7,541 nt of DNA from Thiomargarita sp. (GTDB lineage: Bacteria; Pseudomonadota; Gammaproteobacteria; Beggiatoales; Beggiatoaceae). Shown piece by piece: positions 1 to 6,418 of the stretch. How positions within the stretch are numbered: position 1 is the stretch's first letter; each line of letters starts with the position of its first letter. The DNA is taken from the NCBI GenBank assembly GCA_030618965.1, contig JAUXCJ010000045.1, positions 1-7,541 of the forward strand, read 5' to 3'. Under the pieces are notes generated by a model that had not been told where the DNA came from, made no database searches, and worked only from the letters and a program-made list of their open reading frames with translations. A program made the translations under genes and the position numbers.

Positions 1-40
1 CCAAGCAACATCAGACAAACATCACAATAGAGATTTATAA
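1..40 (+). other. possible 3' end of an upstream gene
   Basis: Two reading frames that are open from the window edge end just before the first gene. One stops at TAG 28-30. The other stops at TAA 38-40, and its last base is the first base of the ATG at 40, giving a TAATG overlap of the kind seen in translationally coupled genes. Either could be the tail of an upstream operon member. Only 9 to 12 codons are visible, so the frame and product cannot be decided and a chance arrangement is possible. Confidence 0.3.
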
Positions 41-765
41 TGCAAATTGTTGCAGAAACATTTTGGCTACCGAAACATGGTAATACACCAGCAGAATATG
101 AAGATGCTTTCTTCCAGAAAAAAAAGTTTAATCAGGATGTTGAACTATTTAGAACAGCTATAGCTGATGGTGCTACTGAAACCTCATTTTCTAAAAAATG
201 GGCTAATTTACTTGTTCAAAAGTGCTGTGTGGTAAATGATAAAAAACAATTTATCCAAGATTTACCAGAATTGCAAAAACAATGGTATGCAGAGGTGAAT
301 CAAAAAGATATGCCTTGGTATGCACTAGAAAAGCTCTATATCGGCGCTTATGCCACAATGTTATCCTTAGAAATACAAGAAAATACCTATAAAATCATTG
401 CAATAGGTGATAGCTGTTTGTTTCATATTAGAGGCGAGCAGCTAGAAAATTGTTTTCCCTTAACACATTCAGAACAATTCAATGATCGCCCTGTATTGCT
501 CTCTAGTTATGCCAATAATAATGAAGGAATCATAGAAAATATTATTGGAAAATCAGGATTGAAATGGAAAAAGGGTGATGAATTTTATCTTATGACGGAT
601 GCACTTGCCTGTTGGTTTCTGGAAGCAAATGAAAAAAAGAGCCGTCCTTGGGCAAAAATACGTGCTATAAAACCAGGTAATTTTAAGCATTTTATTGCAA
701 AATTGCGTAGTATCAAAGCACTACGTAATGATGATGTTACCTTGGTAAGGGTTATTACAAAATAG
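40..765 (+). CDS. PP2C-like protein phosphatase domain protein
   Basis: This 241-residue protein is nearly all one PP2C-type fold, the metal-dependent Ser/Thr phosphatase family that opposes Ser/Thr kinases. Visible motifs in order are E21-D22 in an EDAF segment (first metal-binding Asp), IADGAT at 41-46 (the DG motif, D43), GAYATMLSLEI at 102-112 (core strand), IAIGDSCLFHIR at 120-131 (the GDS strand), LMTDALA at 184-190 (D187, where families usually have DG) and NDDVTLVRV at 230-238 (final Asp). All the usual metal-site Asp positions therefore appear filled, so activity is plausible despite divergent surroundings. There is no signal peptide or membrane helix, so it should be cytoplasmic. 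The start has only a weak AGAG (29-32) upstream, but the PP2C fold begins almost at once, which supports this ATG. It ends 11 bp before the kinase gene, and a phosphatase-kinase pair is a common regulatory arrangement. Its substrate is unknown; the partner kinase is a guess. Confidence 0.8.
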   Translation: MQIVAETFWLPKHGNTPAEYEDAFFQKKKFNQDVELFRTAIADGATETSFSKKWANLLVQKCCVVNDKKQFIQDLPELQKQWYAEVNQKDMPWYALEKLYIGAYATMLSLEIQENTYKIIAIGDSCLFHIRGEQLENCFPLTHSEQFNDRPVLLSSYANNNEGIIENIIGKSGLKWKKGDEFYLMTDALACWFLEANEKKSRPWAKIRAIKPGNFKHFIAKLRSIKALRNDDVTLVRVITK

Positions 766-768
766 GAG
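764..768 (+). promoter_or_regulatory. ribosome binding site of the kinase gene
   Basis: AGGAG overlaps the TAG stop of the phosphatase gene (763-765) and lies 8 nt before the ATG at 777. This fixes the start of the kinase gene. Because termination of the first gene takes place on the binding site of the second, translational coupling is likely. Confidence 0.75.
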
Positions 769-776
769 ATTCTAGC

Positions 777-3242
777 ATGGCTTGGCCCACCCCACAAGAT
801 TATAGCGAGGCTGTACAACATCCCGCCTTAAATTTTGGAAATCCAGAAATAAAATCAGGGCAAGTCGAAATCACTGCACTCGGCTTGCCTCGCCCAAGAA
901 GTGGAAATTTCGCCACTGTCTTCAAGATCAAATGCAAAGAGCGTGACTGGGCCGTCCGTTGTTTTCTTCGCCAGGTGACTGACCAACGAGAACGTTATGC
1001 CGCCATCAGCAAGGATTTAGCCCCGCTTAAAATGCCTTATATGGTTGGTTTTCAATACATACCTGAGGGGATACTCGTCAAAGGTAAATGGTATCCTATT
1101 CTCAAAATGGAATGGGCAGAGGGCGAACTACTTGATAAATTTGTTCATGAGCATTTGCATGATTCAAGTGGTTTGCAAAAACTAGCCGAGCGTTGGGTTA
1201 CAATGGTGCAAGCCTTAGAAAAGGCTGGAATCGCGCATGGTGACTTACAGCACGGTAACATACTGGTTTTTAATAATGAATTGAAATTGATTGATTACGA
1301 CGGTATGTTTGTTCCCACGCTAAAGGGGTCGGCAAGCAATGAACTGGGACACGCTAATTATCAACATCCTTCAAGAAAGGCTAAAGATTTTAGAGCAGAT
1401 ATTGATCGTTTTTCGGCTTGGGTCATTTATCTTAGCTTAGTAGCCTTCAGTATCGATCCTAGCTTATGGGAACAAGCTAATGGTGGTGATGAATGTCTTC
1501 TGCTACGCAAAGAGGACTTTCAAAATCCAAATAGTTCTAAGCACTTGGGATTGTTAGTTAAGCATAAGAATACCCGTATTAAATCACTGGCGCTAAAATT
1601 TCAACAATTATGTAAAACGCCACTGTCACAAATACCGCCATTAGAAGTAGAAACTAAGGTTTCTTCTGATCCGTTTAAAGCATTTTCTAAAAGCTTCAAA
1701 TCCATTCCTATTTCTTTTAAAGCCCCCCTTAATGGCTTTAATTGGCTATTTTCAAAGCATCTTGAAGTACTTGTCGTGATATTGATGGCAACAGGCATAA
1801 CATTTTGGGCACTTTCACCGCCAAAACTACCTCAAAATGATAAGATACCTGCACCAATCGTTTCATCTGAAAATAGGCTGCCAAAGCCAGTTGAACCAAA
1901 GCCAGTTGAACCAGTGATTGCTGAAGTACCTAAAACGGTTATGCTGAAAATAGCTTCAAATATTTACGAGAGTACAGTCTTCATCAATGGACAAAATTCT
2001 GGTACTACTACAGGTACTGAACCACTCATACTTACCCTCGCACAAGATTCTTATACAGTGCGGATAGAAAAAGAAGGTTTTATTAGCTATGAAACTAAAA
2101 TTCAACTACAAGAATCCAAAAGCCTGAATATTACCTTAAAACCTAAACCACCTAAAAATATACCATTGATAATACGTTCTAATGTTAATAATGATACTAT
2201 CATCATCAATGGTAAAAAGTATGGTTCTACTCCTTTTAAAAAAGTACTGCCGCATGGCTTATATACAGTGCGCGTGGAAAAAGAGGGTTTTATACCTTAT
2301 GAACAGCAAATTGATCTACAAAAGGCAAAAACTCTATCTGTTATACTACAAAGCCCTCTTTTGTACACGTTCACAGGCCACAGAGGCGGGGTGAGAAGCA
2401 TCTCATTCAGTCCCGATGGTCGTAGACTCGCATCAGGAAGTAGTGATAAAACAATTAAAATCTGGGATATTAAGACAGGCCGGTTACGGCGTACTTTGAC
2501 TGGACATACAGATGAAGTAGCTTCTATATCCTACAGTCCCGATGGCAAGAAACTCGCATCGAGCAGCCATGATAATACAATTAAACTCTGGAATAGTCGA
2601 ACCGGTAGCTTATTGTACACCCTCATAGGGCATGAAGATTGGGTGAATTTTGTCGCCTTTAGTCCAGATGGTCGCATACTCGCATCAGCTAGTAATGATC
2701 AGACAATCAAGTTATGGGATGTCAGCAGAGGAGAATTATTGCACACACTGACAGGCCATCGGCAGCTAGTGACCTCCCTTTCCTTTAGTCCCGATGGCCT
2801 CGCACTTGTTTCTAGTAGTTGGGATCGGAGTATCAAACTGTGGGATATCTACGCTGGCAAATATCGGCGCACCCTATCTGGGCATAATAACTCGGTGAAT
2901 TTTGTCACCTTCAGTTCTGATGGGCAGACATTGGCTTCTGTCAGTAAAGATCACACCTTAAAATTTTGGAATATCCGCACTGGTGGGGTAAGACAGACGG
3001 TATGGCAAAAAGACAATATGATTTCTCTTGCCTTTAGTCCAGATGGGCGCGTACTTGCTTCTGGCAGCGAAAATAATAGGATCAAACTCTGGCAGGTTAG
3101 CACAGCTAAAGTGTTGCAAACGCTGTCAGGGCATCAGAATTGGGTCAAATCACTTTCTTTCAGTCCCGACGGGCGTATGCTCGCATCGGTTAGTGATGAT
3201 AAGACTATCAAACTGTGGTTTGTTGAAAGTTTTACAAAATAA
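777..3242 (+). CDS. membrane-anchored Ser/Thr kinase-like protein with PEGA and WD40 domains
   Basis: This 821-residue mosaic protein starts with a kinase-like fold (about 30-285). It shows a short Gly-loop equivalent SGNFATVFK (42-50), WAVRCF (58-63) with Arg61 where the ATP-binding Lys normally sits, a catalytic loop HGDLQHGNILV (154-164) with D156 and N161, IDYDG (172-176) replacing the DFG motif, and DIDRFSAWVIY (208-218) matching the helix-F region. One membrane helix follows at about 329-347, preceded by basic residues, so the kinase faces the cytoplasm. Next come a Pro/Lys/Glu linker (369-380), two PEGA domains (about 386-456 and 460-525) and seven WD40 repeats (about 529-815) that can close a complete propeller. 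The role is probably protein phosphorylation controlled by an outward-facing sensor or binding part. The opening residues MAWPTPQDY and the RxxAIS-type segment resemble a kinase family I remember from cyanobacteria and other bacteria with large signalling inventories; this is unverified. The start is supported by AGGAG 8 nt upstream. The protein could be a pseudokinase. Confidence 0.85.
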   Translation: MAWPTPQDYSEAVQHPALNFGNPEIKSGQVEITALGLPRPRSGNFATVFKIKCKERDWAVRCFLRQVTDQRERYAAISKDLAPLKMPYMVGFQYIPEGILVKGKWYPILKMEWAEGELLDKFVHEHLHDSSGLQKLAERWVTMVQALEKAGIAHGDLQHGNILVFNNELKLIDYDGMFVPTLKGSASNELGHANYQHPSRKAKDFRADIDRFSAWVIYLSLVAFSIDPSLWEQANGGDECLLLRKEDFQNPNSSKHLGLLVKHKNTRIKSLALKFQQLCKTPLSQIPPLEVETKVSSDPFKAFSKSFKSIPISFKAPLNGFNWLFSKHLEVLVVILMATGITFWALSPPKLPQNDKIPAPIVSSENRLPKPVEPKPVEPVIAEVPKTVMLKIASNIYESTVFINGQNSGTTTGTEPLILTLAQDSYTVRIEKEGFISYETKIQLQESKSLNITLKPKPPKNIPLIIRSNVNNDTIIINGKKYGSTPFKKVLPHGLYTVRVEKEGFIPYEQQIDLQKAKTLSVILQSPLLYTFTGHRGGVRSISFSPDGRRLASGSSDKTIKIWDIKTGRLRRTLTGHTDEVASISYSPDGKKLASSSHDNTIKLWNSRTGSLLYTLIGHEDWVNFVAFSPDGRILASASNDQTIKLWDVSRGELLHTLTGHRQLVTSLSFSPDGLALVSSSWDRSIKLWDIYAGKYRRTLSGHNNSVNFVTFSSDGQTLASVSKDHTLKFWNIRTGGVRQTVWQKDNMISLAFSPDGRVLASGSENNRIKLWQVSTAKVLQTLSGHQNWVKSLSFSPDGRMLASVSDDKTIKLWFVESFTK
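1761..1817 (+). other. single transmembrane helix of the kinase-like protein
   Basis: Residues 329-347 include LEVLVVILMATGITFWAL, one hydrophobic span with no charge in its core. The 30 residues before it carry several Lys (K301, K305, K308, K315, K327), while the segment after it is Pro-rich with few basic residues. By the positive-inside rule the kinase lies in the cytoplasm and the PEGA and WD40 domains lie outside. Confidence 0.75.
1881..1910 (+). repeat. perfect 15-bp tandem duplication in the linker
   Basis: The unit CCAAAGCCAGTTGAA occurs twice without mismatch (1881-1895 and 1896-1910), followed by CCA, the beginning of a third copy. It encodes the repeated PKPVE linker between the membrane helix and the PEGA domains. 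Being in frame and identical, it is probably a recent slippage product that may vary in copy number among strains. Confidence 0.9.
1932..2351 (+). repeat. two tandem PEGA domain units (210-bp period)
   Basis: The encoded units (residues about 386-456 and 460-525) share YTVR(I/V)EKEGFI at 426-437 and 496-507, exactly 70 residues apart. The DNA word TATACAGTGCG occurs at 2052-2062 and 2262-2272, exactly 210 bp apart. Each has the family pattern of an (I/F)ING turn, a G(S/T) loop and a final GF-x-x-Y segment. PEGA domains are small beta-sandwiches typical of exported parts of bacterial envelope and signalling proteins. The close match between copies points to a relatively recent duplication. Confidence 0.8.
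2361..3224 (+). repeat. seven WD40 repeats, 126-bp period, in the kinase-like protein
   Basis: Seven copies of the pattern TLxGHxxxVxSxSFSPDGxxLAS followed by SDxTIKLW begin at about residues 529, 570, 612, 654, 696, 738 and 779. The spacing is mostly 42 residues, and at DNA level CAGTCCCGATGG recurs at 2408 and 2534, 126 bp apart. Seven repeats make one closed propeller. Repeat 6 lacks the GH pair (WQKDNM instead) and is the most divergent. Such propellers are protein-binding platforms and have no expected catalysis. Confidence 0.9.
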
Positions 3243-3252
3243 TTATTGCTCC

Positions 3253-3267
3253 AAACCTGACAGGTTT
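3253..3267. repeat. perfect 15-bp palindrome between genes 2 and 3
   Basis: AAACCTG-A-CAGGTTT has two 7-bp arms around one central base and lies 10 bp after the kinase stop and 10 bp before the next ATG. As RNA it would form a short hairpin with a tight loop of 3 to 5 nt. It has no clear T-run (only TTTT, overlapping the arm), so it is not a convincing terminator. Possible roles are a dispersed palindromic repeat, a processing or attenuation hairpin in the operon, or a protein-binding site. I remember similar AAACCTG/CAGGTTT palindromes as recurrent intergenic elements in some bacterial genomes, but could not check this. Confidence 0.7.
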
Positions 3268-3277
3268 TCTGAACTGA

Positions 3278-6200
3278 ATGGCAATACTAATGAACTATAT
3301 AAAAGAAAATACATTCGACAAAAGCATAATAATCATGCTTTTGGGAGGCTTATATTTTTTAATAATGACATTCTTTGTCACCAAAAGCATGATATTACTA
3401 TGGATGATAGCCTTGCTCATTGTGCTTAATTTTGTTATTTCCTTAAAAAATTTACTTAATCAAGGCACAATTAATTGGGGTATTATTTTTGTCAATATTC
3501 TCCAATTAGCCTTATTTGCTCGTCTGTTTGTATTAATTTACGATATATTGGGTGCTGAACATTATTCTTATCTCATAGAACCTCGTTGGTTTGATTGGAT
3601 TCAATTGGTGGCAGCACATGTGCTGCGAGCTGTGGATTTATTGGATTTTTTGGGTGAATATCAAATTCATTTACAGAACGTTATTCATCAAAGTACATTA
3701 GCCGGTTTAGGGATTTTTAGTATGCACATAATTGTGGATATTTTTCTCTTTGGCGGCATTTTAGCTTTTATAAATAAACACTTTTCGACAACTCAAAATG
3801 CCTCTACCAACAATCTTTTTATTGAATCATTAAAAACTAAACTAGCATTACTTACACATTTAACATTTTGGGGCTTAATTTTATCCATCATACTGATTGT
3901 TATAGTAGCAATAGTTCAATCTTGGACTTTCCGTGATTGGTTTTTATGGCCTTTGGATAATATTTTGCGAACGGTAGATTTTGGAGATGCTTTTCAAATT
4001 TTTAACTGGCGATTGTACAGCGACAGCGTAAAAATGGGAATGGGTTTGGCTACACTCGCCGTATTTTTTAGATTGGTAATCAGTTTTTATGTGCTAGAAC
4101 AAGCCAGTAGATTATACCTTTATCTCTTGGGTGGACGTGGTAAAACAGTTCACGAACTAGGTAAAATATGTGCTTCTTCTGAGGCTTCAGAAGAAGATCA
4201 TCAAATCGCGGCTAAGGCATTAGTGAAATTTGGCTCATCGGCTGTTGCTCCTCTAACAAAAGCATTAAAAGTTAATAAAATTGCTGACACACGCAGGATT
4301 ATAGTTCAAACTTTAGGAGAAATTGGACCAGTAGCACAAGAAGCAATACCGGCATTGGTAACATCCTTAGCTGATAGTGATGAAAATGTTCGTTGGGCTA
4401 CGGCAATCGCCTTAGAAGAAAGAATTGATCCTCAATGGCGACTAACTGAGGGAGCGATCAAGGCTATCCCTGAGCTAGTTAAACTTTTAGGAACAGATGA
4501 AACGCCAGTTCGCAAAGCAGTGGTTGATATTTTAGGTAAAATCGGGCAAGGTTCTTTGAAAGTAGTGCCTCCTTTAGTAATCGCCTTAACAGATCAACAT
4601 AATGATATTCGCAATACTGCTGCAAATTACTTAGAAAAACTTGACCCACAATGGCGGCAAAGGGAAGGGACGCGAAAAATCATTCCTTATATTATCAAAA
4701 TTGCGGAAAAGCATAATAATCCGACTCGTTGTGCCGCCGCCGCTGCCACCTTAGAAATAATCTATCCTCAATGGTATACGAGTAAAACTGCGCGTGGTGC
4801 TGTTAGTTCCCTGATTAAAGCCTTGGTAAATCAGCATAATGACATTCGTCAGGCTGCAAATACAGCCATAGCAAAACTGGCTCCTCATTGGTTACAACAT
4901 AAAGCTGCTCGTAAAACTATCCCTTATTTTATAAAGGCACTAGCTAATAGAGATCGTGAAGTACGTCTCACTGCTGAGAGCATTTTAGAGAAAATTGATC
5001 CACTTTGGTTCCAAAGTCAGGAAGCGCGTTACGCTATTCCTGAACTGATAAAAATACAAGCTTGTAGCGAAACTCGTGAAAACCGTGAAACCGCCGAGAG
5101 CATTTTAAATAAAATTGCGAAAGAATGGTGGAAAATAGACGGAACACGACGTGTCATTCCTGATCTTGTGATCGCGTTGATTAATAGCAATCCAGATATT
5201 CGCAATATGGCTGAAAATAGTTTGGACTTAATTGATCCGGATTGGCGACATACTCAAGAAGCACGCCAAGCCATTCCTGAAATGACCCTAATAGCCAGCA
5301 CTAGCGACAATAATAAAGTGCGTTGGATTGCAAGGGAAACCTTGAAAAAAATGGGAAAAGACTCAGAAATAATTTCACAGCAACTGTCTTCTAAGCCCAA
5401 ACAATCTATCCCTTGGTTTGTTAAACCGCGCCCTTTGGCAGCAATGGCATTATTGATTCCAATAAGCATCTGGTTTCTTGGTGCTTCTTCTGAACTAAAA
5501 TTACGCAAAACTTTAAGCGAGCATAGTGGTCATGTTAATGCTATTTCCTTCAATACCGATGGTAGTTTGCTGGCTTCTGCTAGTAATGATAAAACCATCA
5601 AAGTGTGGAGAGTCAGTACGGGTATTTCATGGCATACTTTTATAGGGCACGATAGGGCTGTTAAGAGTGTTTCCTTTAGTCCAGATGGTAATTTATTAGC
5701 TTCTGGTAGCCAGGATAAAACAATTAAACTGTGGGAAATGAATACCGGATTTAGTACCAGCGAAGCACTGTCCACTTTAGAAGGACATGACAAATCAGTA
5801 AATTTGGTGCGCTTTAGCCCTGATAGTCAGATAGTAGCCTCTGCAAGTAGAGATGATACTATCAAGTTATGGAAAGTCAGTACTGGTAAATTGCTGCACA
5901 CTTTGAAAGGACATGAAGCAATGGTGACTTCTGTTTCTTTTAATCCAGATGGTAGTTTGCTTGCTTCTGTGTCAAATAAAGGTAATATGATAAAACTCTG
6001 GGAAGTATCTACAGGTAAAGAGCTGGATGGTTTTATTGGGCATGGAAAACCTGTGACTGCTCTTTCTTTTACACCAGATGGTAGTAAACTGATTTCGGCT
6101 AGTTGGGATGGTACAATGAGACAATGGAAAGTTCTTGCACTTAGAGAACTGCATAGCCAGCCCATAGGCTATTTTAATACTCCTCTATCCTTTAGCCCTG

Positions 6201-6394
6201 ATGCCAAGATGCTTGCGACAATACGTTCAGGTAACTATGACACAGTTATTATCCTATGGGAGGTAGGGACTAAACAACCAATACAGCGCATTCAATCTTA
6301 TGATCTTGGAAGGGTGAGCTCTGTATCCTTTAATTTTGATAATAGCATGTTTGCTATAGCGGCTGGTAAGCTTATTCAGTTATGGTCTGAATAA
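3278..6394 (+). CDS. polytopic membrane protein with HEAT repeats and C-terminal WD40 propeller
   Basis: This 1038-residue protein has four parts. The N-terminal membrane domain has about six helices (near 16-33, 37-55, 67-90, 142-166, 190-214 and 254-275). A HEAT-repeat solenoid runs from about 290 to 695. A further hydrophobic helix, AAMALLIPISIWFLG, lies at 721-735 after a basic KPRP segment. Seven WD40 repeats fill 740-1038. Basic residues in the N-terminus, the 2-3 and 4-5 loops and after helix 6 put the HEAT array in the cytoplasm, and the seventh helix then takes the WD40 propeller outside. I recognise the domains but no named family and see no enzyme motif; a scaffold or signal-coupling role beside the kinase and phosphatase is inferred. 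The start is uncertain: no good ribosome binding site precedes ATG 3278 or the in-frame ATG 3290, so initiation may depend on coupling to the upstream gene. The shared WD40 type suggests it works with the kinase-like protein. Confidence 0.85.
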   Translation: MAILMNYIKENTFDKSIIIMLLGGLYFLIMTFFVTKSMILLWMIALLIVLNFVISLKNLLNQGTINWGIIFVNILQLALFARLFVLIYDILGAEHYSYLIEPRWFDWIQLVAAHVLRAVDLLDFLGEYQIHLQNVIHQSTLAGLGIFSMHIIVDIFLFGGILAFINKHFSTTQNASTNNLFIESLKTKLALLTHLTFWGLILSIILIVIVAIVQSWTFRDWFLWPLDNILRTVDFGDAFQIFNWRLYSDSVKMGMGLATLAVFFRLVISFYVLEQASRLYLYLLGGRGKTVHELGKICASSEASEEDHQIAAKALVKFGSSAVAPLTKALKVNKIADTRRIIVQTLGEIGPVAQEAIPALVTSLADSDENVRWATAIALEERIDPQWRLTEGAIKAIPELVKLLGTDETPVRKAVVDILGKIGQGSLKVVPPLVIALTDQHNDIRNTAANYLEKLDPQWRQREGTRKIIPYIIKIAEKHNNPTRCAAAAATLEIIYPQWYTSKTARGAVSSLIKALVNQHNDIRQAANTAIAKLAPHWLQHKAARKTIPYFIKALANRDREVRLTAESILEKIDPLWFQSQEARYAIPELIKIQACSETRENRETAESILNKIAKEWWKIDGTRRVIPDLVIALINSNPDIRNMAENSLDLIDPDWRHTQEARQAIPEMTLIASTSDNNKVRWIARETLKKMGKDSEIISQQLSSKPKQSIPWFVKPRPLAAMALLIPISIWFLGASSELKLRKTLSEHSGHVNAISFNTDGSLLASASNDKTIKVWRVSTGISWHTFIGHDRAVKSVSFSPDGNLLASGSQDKTIKLWEMNTGFSTSEALSTLEGHDKSVNLVRFSPDSQIVASASRDDTIKLWKVSTGKLLHTLKGHEAMVTSVSFNPDGSLLASVSNKGNMIKLWEVSTGKELDGFIGHGKPVTALSFTPDGSKLISASWDGTMRQWKVLALRELHSQPIGYFNTPLSFSPDAKMLATIRSGNYDTVIILWEVGTKQPIQRIQSYDLGRVSSVSFNFDNSMFAIAAGKLIQLWSE
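4427..5362 (+). repeat. HEAT repeats of about 39 residues carrying a D-P-x-W motif
   Basis: Copies of a helix-pair unit of the form (D/Y/A)PxW, about ten residues, A(R/I)xxIPxLIKAL, then a VRxxAxxxLEKI segment follow one another. The Trp residues are at 387, 459, 499, 538, 577, 617 and 656. From 459 on the spacing is 40, 39, 39, 40 and 39 residues; the 72-residue gap before it holds one shorter unit without Trp (about 421-455). Ordinary bacterial HEAT units are about 30 residues, so this is a long-unit subtype. More standard units precede it (about 303-382). Such solenoids bind other proteins. Confidence 0.85.
5495..6391 (+). repeat. seven WD40 repeats in the membrane HEAT protein
   Basis: Repeats begin at about residues 740, 783, 828, 872, 915, 957 and 1000. 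The first five keep the pattern GHxxxVxxxSFxPDGSLLAS and (D)xTIKLW. The last two lack GH and have irregular loops (RSGNYD near 984-988; FNFDNSMFA near 1018-1026), but still end in W (ILW 992-994, QLW 1034-1036). They therefore probably fill blades six and seven of one propeller. The good blades closely resemble those of the upstream kinase-like protein, suggesting common origin or exchange. Confidence 0.85.
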
Positions 6395-6395
6395 T

Positions 6396-6416
6396 ACTAT
6401 AAAAAAACCTTATAGT
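6396..6416. terminator. AT-rich hairpin after the HEAT-WD40 gene
   Basis: ACTATAA (6396-6402) and TTATAGT (6410-6416) are perfect inverted arms of 7 bp around a 7-nt loop, starting 2 bp after the stop codon. The stem is almost all A-T, and no T-run follows directly; one occurs 16 bp later. It may help end the operon transcript or protect its 3' end. The right arm also contains TATAGT, a fair -10 match, so a promoter role for icd is the alternative, but I see no good -35. Confidence 0.35.
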
Positions 6417-6418
6417 GT

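Noticed and set aside
585..821. A 78-codon minus-strand frame across the gap between genes 1 and 2
   Set aside because: It covers the end of the PP2C frame and the supported ribosome binding site of the next gene, with no recognisable domain.
2182..2394. A 70-codon + strand frame within the PEGA region
   Set aside because: It lies wholly inside the well-supported kinase-PEGA-WD40 gene in another frame and is a composition shadow.
2361..3224. Regular DNA repeats as a CRISPR array
   Set aside because: The 126-bp period is the 42-residue WD40 unit within an open frame; there are no short identical repeats with unique spacers.
3253..3267. Palindrome as an intrinsic terminator
   Set aside because: The loop is too tight, the following T stretch is only four bases and belongs partly to the arm, and the next gene starts 10 bp later.
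3028..3429. A 133-codon + strand frame overlapping the end of the kinase-like gene and the start of the HEAT gene
   Set aside because: It runs out of frame through clear WD40 coding sequence and the first membrane helices, crosses the palindrome and shows no domain of its own.
5530..6165. Minus-strand frames opposite the second WD40 array
   Set aside because: Their repeated LPSGLKE-type peptides are just the antisense reading of the FSPDG WD40 segments.
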